Shown one piece after another: positions 18,806-26,179 of a DNA stretch of 26,179 nt. Made by a program: the position numbers and the translations under genes. The first letter of the stretch is position 1. Every line of letters starts with the position of its first letter. The stretch is from Stenocarpella maydis (Eukaryota; Ascomycota; Sordariomycetes; Diaporthales; Diaporthaceae), in the NCBI GenBank assembly GCA_002270565.1, contig NQMI01000272.1:1-26179 (forward strand), in the 5' to 3' direction. A model generated the notes under the pieces. The model ran no database searches and was not told where the DNA came from. It saw only the letters and a program-made list of their open reading frames with translations.

Positions 18806-21422
18806 ATGTCTGCTCTCAATGGCGTGTCCTCAACCCTACAGGACTCGAGCCGAGCTCGGTCGGCCACCAATACTCTCACCATCAACACCAAAAACAGCCC
18901 GTCGCCATCCCAGTCGACCACGGCCCGCCCCGCCAACATGAACCCTCAAGATGATGCCGCCGCCCACGGGGGCCCTCACAGGAACCACACCCGCCCGAGC
19001 TCGATGCCCGAGCCAAACCCCGTCCGCGAAGCCACCAACCCCGCCGACGTCCGCGCCGCCCTCGCCGCCCTCCACGCCCGCGAGTCGGACCTTGCCCGGC
19101 GCCTGCAGGCCAGCCTCGCCGCCCAGGCCGACCTCCGCCGGGACCTGGGGCGCCTGGACACCCTGCGCGCGGGGCTGGGCACCCAGGTCATCGCGACGCG
19201 GTCCATCAGCAACAACATGCTCGCGGGCGCGGCCCACACGGCGGGGCGGCTGTCCGGGCGGGTGCGCGAGCTGGACCTGGAGAAGCAGCGCGTCGAGGAG
19301 ACGCTGCGCGTTGTCGAGCAGGTCGCCGAGCTCAAGGCCTGCGTCGGCGGCGTCGTCTGGAGCATGGGCGCCCCGCAGGACTGGGAGGCCGCCGCGGGGT
19401 ACATCGCCCGCGCGAGCAGGATCCCCGAGGACATCATCCGCGGGGGGTTCGCGGCCGCCACCGTCCCCACCGTCGAGATCCCCGACGCGCCGTGGGTCAC
19501 GCTGGAGAACGCGAGGGAGAGCCTGTGCGGGCTGTTCCTGAGGGAGTTTGAGAAGGCCGCCAAGGAGGGCGACGGCACCAAGGTCACGCGGTTCTTCAAG
19601 CTGTTCCCTCTCATCGGCAGGGGAGACGTGGGACTGGACGTGTACGGGCGATATGTCTGCCAGGGCGTGGCTGGGACGGCGAGGCAGACCCTCAAGTCGG
19701 GCACCGGCGGCCACGGCGCACAGGACGGCTTCTTCTACGCGAATGCGATCACGAAGCTCTTTGAGCACATTGCGCAGATCGTGGAGAGCCACGGGGGCTT
19801 GGTGGAGAGACACTATGGGTCTGGAAAGATGGTCAAGGTTATTGAGAGGCTGCAGATGGAGGCAGACGTCCAAGGCGGCATTATCCTGGACTCTTGGAGT
19901 GATGAGAGAGGGGTCGATAGGAAGCTGACGGATGCCAAGAGCTACCCCTTCTCATTCCTGGTGCAGAGCTTCTTGCCACAGCAAAAAGGAATGGCCGGCA
20001 TATCAAGGGTGAACTCCCCAGCAGTGGGAGGCGGGACGAATGACCCAAGGAATAGCGAGGACGAAGGGGTCAGCATGAAGGAGGTGGACGGCTTGCTGAA
20101 TGAGATTGCCGTCATGCTTGGGAGATGGTCTCTTTACTCGCGGTTCATCGCTGGGAAGTGCAAGGTAAGTCACCCTGGAGAACGCCACCGTGAGGAAACA
20201 TTCTGTTGACATTGGAGTCGCCCAGGAGCCTGATACGAAAGAAGATGCACCTCTTCATGCACCCGAACTCCTGACGAAGTCAAACCTGAGCCGCAAAGTC
20301 TCGGGAAAGCTGACTACGCCCTACAATGTCATGAGCACATTCTTCTTCAGAAGATCGGTCGAGAAGGCATTCCAGATAGATGAAATGCCCAGCGGGCTAT
20401 CATTGAACGCACAAAAGCAATTGGACAGCCAGCCCCCATTTGTGATATCGGCTGTTGACGATGTCATGTACATCGTCAACACGGTCATCCAGAAAACCCT
20501 TTCTACGCAGCAGAGGGAGGTCGTCGCCTCTGTGTTGCCAACAGTCGGCCGGGTTTTGGGCTCGGACTTTGTTGGCATGGTGCAGAGGAAGATGCGGGAC
20601 GAATCATATCCGAAGCCGGTGGTGCAAGGGGGGTTCCCGCCCGAGGACAAGATCATAGCCTTCATTGTCCTCATCAACAGCTTGGACATGTCCAACGAGT
20701 ACCTGGAGAGGATCATATCCACCTTGCTCGGAAATGCGACAGAAAGAAGCAGCGGCGCGGGGCCGCAGCCAGCGCTCGGAGAGACATTTCCATTTGAGAA
20801 GGACGTCACCTTTGTCACCAATGCGCTGAACACACTACTATCGGGCTTCACATCCAAGACCACAGAGCTGCTGAGCGAAGGGCTGCAGGTCCTGGCCAAC
20901 CAGGTGGTCAAGCTCCGGATGCACCGGGTCCTCGCCGAGGCGTTCCGCGATGTGGACTACACGCTGAGCGAAGACGACCTGGCGGACATGGCAGCCGCAG
21001 AGGACCTGGGCGAGGACGAGCTGCTGGACCAGGTGGCGCGGCGGTTCGAGCACGGGTGGGACATGCTGATGAAGCCGATGGCGCGCATCATGACGCCCAA
21101 GACGTTCAGCACGCTGCTGGACCTGACGGCGAAGCACCTCGCGCGGGTGCTGGAGAAGCGCGTGTGGGGATATTCGGGACGGGCAAACGCCTTTGGGGTG
21201 ATCCGCATGGAGCGCGACTTCTCGGCCATGATCAATGTCGTGTCCAAGGGCGGCAACTACAGCGTGAGGGAGCTGTTTGCCAGGGTGAGCCAGGTGCTGA
21301 TGGTCGCCAACATGGAGGACGACGAGTGGGACGAGGTCATGGGCGACGACTCGGACGAGGGCATCCAGTGGGTTCTGACCGAAGAGGAGAGGAGGAGGGC
21401 GCGCAGCTTTGTCAGGGCGTGA
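18806..21422 (+). CDS. COG4: Conserved oligomeric Golgi complex subunit 4
   Basis: COG4 is a subunit of the eight-protein COG complex, a tether for retrograde vesicles within the Golgi that works with SNAREs and Rab GTPases. Two exons (18806-20164 and 20226-21422), joined in phase 0, encode 851 aa, close to the yeast and animal proteins. Residues 1-75 are a disordered Ser/Pro-rich leader and about 85-175 form a coiled coil. The family core includes FFKLFPLIGRGDVGLDVYGRY (about 262-282), FFYANAITKLFEHIAQIVE with HYGSGKMVKVIERLQMEADV, and, after the intron, NVMSTFFFRRSVEKAF and VDDVMYIVNTVIQKTLS. The acidic C-terminus ends EEERRRARSFVRA. The start is the first in-frame ATG and the Met-rich leader has no closer rival with support. 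Exon 1 is very GC-rich at third positions, with no RIP marks. It is the first intact gene from the telomere. Confidence 0.96.
20165..20225 (+). other. COG4 intron (61 bp)
   Basis: GTAAGT donor at 20165, CCCAG acceptor ending at 20225 and a TTGAC branch-point-like sequence about 15 bp before the acceptor. Removing it joins ...FIAGKCK to EPDTKED in phase 0 and restores the COG4 frame. Unspliced reading stops at 20209. The size is typical of filamentous ascomycetes. Confidence 0.92.
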
Positions 21423-21434
21423 GCCGTGGCGGGG

Positions 21435-21494
21435 CCTTTTCTTTTTCTTTTTCTTTTCTTTTCTTTTTTTTTCTTCTCTCTTCTTTTTTCTTTT
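21435..21494 (+). terminator. Pyrimidine-rich tract after COG4
   Basis: About 60 nt of almost pure C/T, mostly (T)3-8C units, begin 13 bp after the COG4 stop. A T-rich tract in this position probably lies in the 3' UTR and may aid 3'-end formation, or may be only a microsatellite. The rest of 21495-21836 holds the rhomboid promoter; no TATA box is evident. Confidence 0.5.
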
Positions 21495-21836
21495 GCTCAT
21501 AGAGACATCAAGCGGGAGATGCCATGTTGAAGTAGCATCAGCAGGCACCTCCATCTACGGACAGCCTATATGAGATATGGAGCAAGTAAGAAGAATGGGC
21601 CCGTCTGCATGTGCGAGTGAAGTAGACCAGCTCGGAGGGTATCGATTTACGTGGGGCTTGATTATTAATACCGGTGCGCGTGGGACCCCTGCAGTGCTTG
21701 GTGGAGCACTATCTAGTTTTGGGTCTGGCCCAAGGCCTTTTCTCGTCCGCCACCGAGCCGCAAGTCGTGCGCACACTGCTTTGATGGGAGGTGGATCAAC
21801 GACGGCGCGCCGTAATTGCGCACAATCCGCGGCGAC

Positions 21837-23570
21837 ATGAGCACCCTTCTCGGTGCCAACTGCGGTCTCCGCGCCGGCCCGGCTCTGCGGCGCAGCCTGC
21901 ACAAGCAGGTCCGGACCGTGTGTCGCGGTGCTCCGGCAGCATCATTCTCTTCATTGTGGGCCCACAAGCGACATCAAGGCCCCGAGGGGTACGTGAGGCA
22001 CCTTGCGCTCACCCAGCCCCAGCAGCCATGCCGCAGCTCCACGAGGCGCATCGCGCTGCAGACGAGGACATTCTTCGGCTCGTCGCGCGTGGTGACAAAC
22101 TACGTTGACCTGCCCCCCGGCTACGAGGACGGCGAGGGCCTGCCCTTCGCCAAGGACGACGGGCTGCACCAGGCCGCCGTGGCCGCCATCTTCCCGGGCT
22201 GCCCGGACATGACGCCCTGGAGGGCCGGCAAGCTGCTCCGGATCCTGCACGGCCGCAGGGTCGCCGGCAGCCTCGAGGACCCCGAGGTACGGGCCAACAC
22301 GGCCAGCTTCACCGACAGGGAGATGAGCCTAGGGCTCGAGTGGCTGCGGGCGAACGTGCCCGTCGACGAGATCGCCAACGCGGGGCTGAGGGCGGAGGAC
22401 GAGCTGCGCGCCCTGGAGGGCGGCGCCGAGGATCCCGGGGGGGACGAGGACGCCGGGGCACCGCGGGAAGACCACAGCGCTGCTGTCAGGTCTAGCCCCT
22501 GGCTGTACAGGGAGGCGGGCGACAGGAACGTCTACGGGGAGAGCATCATCGACAAGATCCGCGCGCGCAACGTCGCCCGGCGCGAGGCCGAGGAGAAGGC
22601 GCTCGAGGAGAAGCGCAGGCGGGAGGAGGAGGCGGGCCAGCAGAACTGGGGCGGCCTGTCGGCCACCACCGCGCGGCACGGCACCCGCGAGGTGGCCATG
22701 AGCCCCAAGGAGGAGGCGTACCGCGCCGTGGCGGGGTCCGGCCTCGAGGCGCCCCCCGACGTGCCCAGGTGGCGCCTCCTGCTGCCGACGACGGCCTTTG
22801 TGGCGGTGCTGCTGCCGCTCCTCTGGTGGGCGTCGGGATGCTACACCCCGCCCGGCGAGCAAGGGCGGCTGCCCACCGGAGGGTGGGTGCCCCGGGCCGA
22901 CGCGACCGTGTACGCCATCATGCTGGCGAACCTGGCCGTGTGGGTCGCGTGGAGGCGCATGGCGTGGTGGCGCTTCATGAACAGGCACGCCATCATGGAC
23001 ATGGTGACGCCGCGGCCCCACGGCGCCGTGACGGCCATCTTCTCGCACCAGGCCGCCTCGCACCTCGCCGAGAACATGCTCGTGCTCTGGCTGCTGGGCG
23101 GGCTCCTCCTAGGCGGCGGCGACGCCACCCGCGCCGAGTACCTGGCCGTGTTCGTCGGCTCCGGCGCGGCCGGGTTCCTCGCCTCGCTGTGGAGGTGCGT
23201 GCTCGCCCGGCGCCTGACATACGGGCTGGGCGCCTCGAGCGCCGTGTTCGGCGTCATCTGCTGCTACTTCTGGCTGCACCGCTTCGACGGCTTCAAGATC
23301 CTCGACCTGCCGCCCGACCCGGCCAACGGCATCCAGGGCCTGGGCATCATCGGCCTCATCGTGGGGCTCAACCTGGTCCCCGCCTTCAGGCGGCTGCCGG
23401 GCCAGAAGGACTGGGTCTCACACCTGGCTGGCATCGCCACCGGCATTGGGTTCGCGAGGTTGATAGAGCTGAGGAGGGAGGCTGACAAGAATAAGGAGGT
23501 GGCCAGTGGGGAGGGGAAGAGCGCCAGCAAACATGGAGAGGACCCTGGGGGAGACAAGCAGGCGTCCTAA
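21837..23570 (+). CDS. Rhomboid-family intramembrane serine protease, mitochondrial type
   Basis: A 577-aa rhomboid, which cleaves membrane proteins inside the bilayer with a Ser-His dyad. The first eukaryotic start is ATG 21837 (the frame is open 21 bp further back only from a TTG). The N-terminus is rich in Arg, Ser and Ala with no acidic residue for about 40 aa, as in a mitochondrial presequence. A soluble region with a charged coiled coil (about 240-280, REAEEKALEEKRRREEE) precedes the membrane part. An extra helix (about 311-331) lies before a six-helix core, the 1+6 layout of PARL/Pcp1. Core motifs are HQAASHLAENM (H404-M414), the nucleophile in GLGASSAVFG (Ser467) and SHLAGIATG with catalytic His529. 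At 577 aa it is much longer than yeast Pcp1 (about 346 aa) because of the N-terminal extension. It need not be the Pcp1 orthologue, since filamentous fungi have several rhomboids. It converges with the next gene. Confidence 0.9.
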   Translation: MSTLLGANCGLRAGPALRRSLHKQVRTVCRGAPAASFSSLWAHKRHQGPEGYVRHLALTQPQQPCRSSTRRIALQTRTFFGSSRVVTNYVDLPPGYEDGEGLPFAKDDGLHQAAVAAIFPGCPDMTPWRAGKLLRILHGRRVAGSLEDPEVRANTASFTDREMSLGLEWLRANVPVDEIANAGLRAEDELRALEGGAEDPGGDEDAGAPREDHSAAVRSSPWLYREAGDRNVYGESIIDKIRARNVARREAEEKALEEKRRREEEAGQQNWGGLSATTARHGTREVAMSPKEEAYRAVAGSGLEAPPDVPRWRLLLPTTAFVAVLLPLLWWASGCYTPPGEQGRLPTGGWVPRADATVYAIMLANLAVWVAWRRMAWWRFMNRHAIMDMVTPRPHGAVTAIFSHQAASHLAENMLVLWLLGGLLLGGGDATRAEYLAVFVGSGAAGFLASLWRCVLARRLTYGLGASSAVFGVICCYFWLHRFDGFKILDLPPDPANGIQGLGIIGLIVGLNLVPAFRRLPGQKDWVSHLAGIATGIGFARLIELRREADKNKEVASGEGKSASKHGEDPGGDKQAS

Positions 23571-24543
23571 GCAAGGATTTAGGGCCTCGAGATATTTCCA
23601 AACGTGGAACAGCATGTTCCCCATCCCCACGAGACACACAGGAAAGTTGCCAGAGCACTAAACGCAGACCAGAATACACCCCCGTCAATCAGTGCCGTGC
23701 ATATCACATGCATACCAATTGGGATGGCCCGAGCCCCATTCATACAGACAGGCAACTTGTTGGATACCGCGTTGCCGTAAGCACCATATGCAGGGCAGGC
23801 CTGTCTAATGATATGTTTTTCTACTGAGAAAGACAGATAGCCTCACCTTAGATGTGTTCCGAAACAGCTATTGTTCATCTCCGGCTTGCGAAGACGCAGG
23901 CAGTGCACGCAATTCTGAGGATAAGAATCTTCAGGGTTTGTACTAGCTGTCGAGGTCGAAGACACAAGATTCTGGCGCCAACACCTGTGCCGAGCACGAT
24001 ATGATGCGATTCACGTTTGTGCACAGAACACAGGGCAATGCCTGAATGTGTGGAGAGCCTCACCAACAAATACATAGAGCATATACGTAGAGTGTCAACT
24101 CATCTGATGAAAAGAATGTTTGATATGGACTCCTAGGTAAACCCCATGCTGCTCCTGCTCCCTCCTTGCGTCGCTCGCCCACATTCGTGTATTCCTTTAT
24201 TCAGTTCCGCCCGCCCTGTGGGCCAGCGGTAATTAGCGGCGTGAGAAGAACAGCCGCGACAAAATGGACGTGGTATCTCCGTGTCTCGCAAACGAAATAT
24301 AAAAGAGCAACCGTCTCCCTTATGCATGATACGCAAATATCCTTAAACGCCTTCTTCCCCCGTCAAAGCAAATGCGAAGTCAATCTGGTTGTCAAGCCGC
24401 CTCCCTCGGCTCAGCGGGACCACGGAAAGTCGCCAGCTTCGTCGTAAACAAAGCCTCGTTCAGGTGGGCTTATCATGTCCTTGGTTCCAGAATATGGCCG
24501 ATTGCGCCGTTCACATGTGTATCAGCTCCATGAAAGCCACCCA
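23571..24543. other. Convergent intergenic spacer
   Basis: This 973-bp spacer between two convergent genes holds both 3' UTRs. No conserved protein, tRNA or repeat is visible. A 93-codon plus-strand frame (24166-24447) and a 67-codon minus-strand frame have no recognisable content and are likely chance. Confidence 0.6.
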
Positions 24544-26049
24544 CTAGGCGCTCACGAGCTTTCCCATGCCGGACCCCCAGCGCCACCTCCTGAGGGTTCC
24601 ACTTCCAGTACTCCGAATCACTTCGCTACCACAAGACGTCGTGTTCGCGCCCGGATTCATCGGTGCGCCGCCACCGCCCACTGTGTTCAGGATATCCTGC
24701 CGGCCTACTTCGCGCCCGACGACGAAACCTGCACCGAAGCCCACCACAGAGACCAGAAGGACAACCCCAGTGCCCAGCACCCAAGTGAGAGTGGCAGGGC
24801 TGATCCACGTCACAGCACTTTCGTCCGCAATAGTCGCAGCAGATACCCTCTTCTTCTTGGCTGCGCGCTGGGATTTCGGCTGGGAATTCGAGGCGGCTCT
24901 CTTGCCCTTCTCCTCCTTGGACGAGGTGGACGCCGGAGCGCTCTGGGCACTAGAGTTGGACGTCGTGCGGGCCGTGGGATGACGCATCCGCGACGGAGGT
25001 TTCGGCGCATTGGACACGTGCCTCGGCGAACCCCCTGGGCCAAGTTCAGACTCCGGCACCAGCCTCAGCTCCATCGGCTGGCTGCTTGGCCCTACGCCAG
25101 CGCCCATGACTGGTTCTCCCGACGATGTTTCGGCGGCCCCGTTCTGCCTCCCGGGCAGGCTCTTGGCTGCGGCGGCGCAGGAGAGCAGAGTGGTGAGAGA
25201 CGCACGCAGGGCGGCGTCGTTGTCTGCCTGGTAAGCCGGTGACATGAAGCCTGCTCGGGCACGGCTGTGCGACCTGTAGGAGTACGGCTGTGACCTGGAA
25301 GCGGGGTGATGAGGCGGCATGGCAGAACTCGTGGAATAACTACGGTGACTAAGGTGAGCAGGGGGGTGGGTGAATGCGTTGGGCTGGGGGCGGAAGCCTT
25401 GTGATGGCGACGGCCTTCCCAGCGCAGTGCCGTTGTCGTCGTCCTCTGATTCGGACAGATCGGCGCTGGGTCCGATGGCAGTCTGTGAACGTCGCAAGGC
25501 AACATCTCCATCTCCTGGCCCAGCGCCCAGGTTCTCGTTGGATGAGGTCATCAATCTATCCTCCTCGCTCTCTGTCTCGTCGTACTCATCCTGACTGCTT
25601 GTGCCTGCCTGCGCAGCAGCATGGCTCACAACGTGCTGTTGCATGGACTGGTAGTAGTGGTGTTGCAGGCGTCGTCTTCGTGGCGGGTGTGACTGGGCGC
25701 CGACTCGCAGGCCGGTTGTAACGATCTCGTCACCGATAGAGGATAAGGAAGAGGAAGACGGCTGGGATGCGACCTCGACCCATGATTCTTGTGAGAGTGT
25801 GTCAACAGGCTGCTGGTGCTGGTCTGATATTGTACCGCTGGGGAAGAGTAATGGAAATGGCATGTCTTCCTCATCTGCTATTGACTGACCGTCATTGCGT
25901 TGGTTTTGCGACGCGGATGTTGTTGCTGCTGGGCTCGTATCCGATCGCGCAATACTCTCTGAAACTCGGTGGGAGTTGGTGACGGAACGGCGGCTGGGGC
26001 GGCTGGGGCGGCTGGGCCCAGGACGGCCATGCTGCTGCAATGAAGACAT
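24544..26049 (-). CDS. BNIP3/NIX-like tail-region membrane protein, candidate mitophagy receptor
   Basis: A single-exon gene for 501 aa. Most of the protein is disordered and rich in Ser, Pro and Gln. Four features stand out. Residues 86-93 hold ESWVEV, an Atg8-interacting motif (W90xxV93) next to a Ser cluster; BNIP3 and NIX carry SWVEL in their LC3-binding motif. About 283-298 is a short Ala-rich helix-like block (ASLTTLLSCAAAAKSLP), probably conserved. About 378-403 is strongly basic (KKKR). Then comes one membrane segment (about 420-444) ending GFGAGFVVGREVGR, with a GxxxG face, followed by a 56-aa tail. BNIP3 also ends in a Gly-containing helix followed by GR. The BNIP3-like identity rests on these motifs, not on an alignment. 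The protein could instead be an ER or nuclear-membrane anchor. ATG 26049 is the first in-frame Met, with 130 bp upstream in the window. It converges on the rhomboid gene. Confidence 0.72.
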   Translation of the reverse strand: MSSLQQHGRPGPSRPSRPSRRSVTNSHRVSESIARSDTSPAATTSASQNQRNDGQSIADEEDMPFPLLFPSGTISDQHQQPVDTLSQESWVEVASQPSSSSLSSIGDEIVTTGLRVGAQSHPPRRRRLQHHYYQSMQQHVVSHAAAQAGTSSQDEYDETESEEDRLMTSSNENLGAGPGDGDVALRRSQTAIGPSADLSESEDDDNGTALGRPSPSQGFRPQPNAFTHPPAHLSHRSYSTSSAMPPHHPASRSQPYSYRSHSRARAGFMSPAYQADNDAALRASLTTLLSCAAAAKSLPGRQNGAAETSSGEPVMGAGVGPSSQPMELRLVPESELGPGGSPRHVSNAPKPPSRMRHPTARTTSNSSAQSAPASTSSKEEKGKRAASNSQPKSQRAAKKKRVSAATIADESAVTWISPATLTWVLGTGVVLLVSVVGFGAGFVVGREVGRQDILNTVGGGGAPMNPGANTTSCGSEVIRSTGSGTLRRWRWGSGMGKLVSA

Positions 26050-26179
26050 GGCAGGCGGATGCTAAAGGGGGGCAGGGGAGGATCCGGATAGGAGAAGGAG
26101 AGGAGAGGTCGATGCCAGAGGTCTGAGGAGCGGTTTGACCTGGCCTGGTGAGGGTAGGGGGGAAGCGCCATACTGTCAT
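26050..26179 (-). promoter_or_regulatory. 5' flank of the BNIP3-like gene (partial)
   Basis: Only 130 bp upstream of the start codon lie inside the window. The coding-sense strand is C-rich and pyrimidine-rich, as in many ascomycete 5' leaders. An alternative frame runs to the window edge, but it lacks the conserved blocks and overlaps the real N-terminus. Confidence 0.4.

Noticed and set aside
18836..19873. 345-codon antisense frame opposite COG4 exon 1
   Set aside because: High GC at third positions suppresses stops on the opposite strand. The composition is low-complexity and COG4 explains the sequence fully.
21816..21836. Upstream TTG start adding seven residues to the rhomboid
   Set aside because: A nuclear fungal gene is expected to start at ATG. 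The first in-frame ATG is at 21837 and begins a plausible mitochondrial presequence.
22329..23063. Long antisense and alternate-frame open stretches across the rhomboid gene
   Set aside because: They are Arg/Gly/Pro-rich shadows of a GC-rich coding sequence and have no conserved motif.
24166..24447. 93-aa plus-strand frame in the convergent spacer
   Set aside because: No domain or compositional support, and it overlaps the expected 3' UTR of the BNIP3-like gene.
1..26179. CRISPR arrays, rRNA or tRNA genes
   Set aside because: No regularly spaced repeats with unique spacers, no rRNA signature and no cloverleaf with matching A and B boxes were seen. The 20-bp tandem units in the LTR-like repeat are too few and their spacers are not unique. 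A covariance-model scan was not possible.

Overview
The window is the left end of a chromosome of a filamentous ascomycete (Pezizomycotina). It starts with a TTAGGG-type telomere, written here as CCCTAA. It then runs through about 18 kb of AT-rich transposon debris and ends in GC-rich fungal genes. The debris carries the mark of repeat-induced point mutation (RIP): C:G to T:A changes on both strands that turn Trp and Gln codons into stops, Asp into Asn, Gly into Arg and Cys into Tyr. RIP and the gene style fit Pezizomycotina, perhaps Sordariomycetes; genus cannot be told by eye.

Positions 1-149 are degenerate telomere repeat. Positions 260-18480 are nested, decayed mobile elements. A Mutator-like (MULE) transposase relic lies directly behind the telomere (260-2160). 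A Ty3/gypsy Gag relic on the minus strand (about 2160-3268) is interrupted by a well-preserved 1007-bp internally deleted MULE derivative (3277-4283) with ~53-bp terminal inverted repeats and a perfect 8-bp target duplication. Then follow a Fot1/pogo relic (5065-5930), an amidase pseudogene (6682-7793) cut off by another MULE, two more MULE relics (7812-8820 and 9417-10110), a cysteine-rich coiled-coil transposon ORF relic (10560-11230), a gypsy Gag-protease-RT relic (about 13880-15232) and a second pogo relic (17480-18000). Six copies (A-F) of one ~600-bp LTR-like repeat are scattered through 8821-17294 in both orientations. A second repeat family holds short interstitial telomere motifs.

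From about 18500 the composition switches sharply and three intact genes follow. COG4 (18806-21422, one 61-bp intron) encodes a Golgi tethering subunit. A rhomboid serine protease of mitochondrial (PARL/Pcp1) layout occupies 21837-23570. A minus-strand gene (26049-24544) encodes a 501-aa protein with a SWVEV motif and a glycine-rich C-terminal membrane anchor, like the animal mitophagy receptors BNIP3 and NIX. The rhomboid and the BNIP3-like gene converge on a 973-bp spacer. Both probably act at mitochondria, but a functional link is only inference. The BNIP3-like gene and the MULE family with its deletion derivative are the parts most worth following up.
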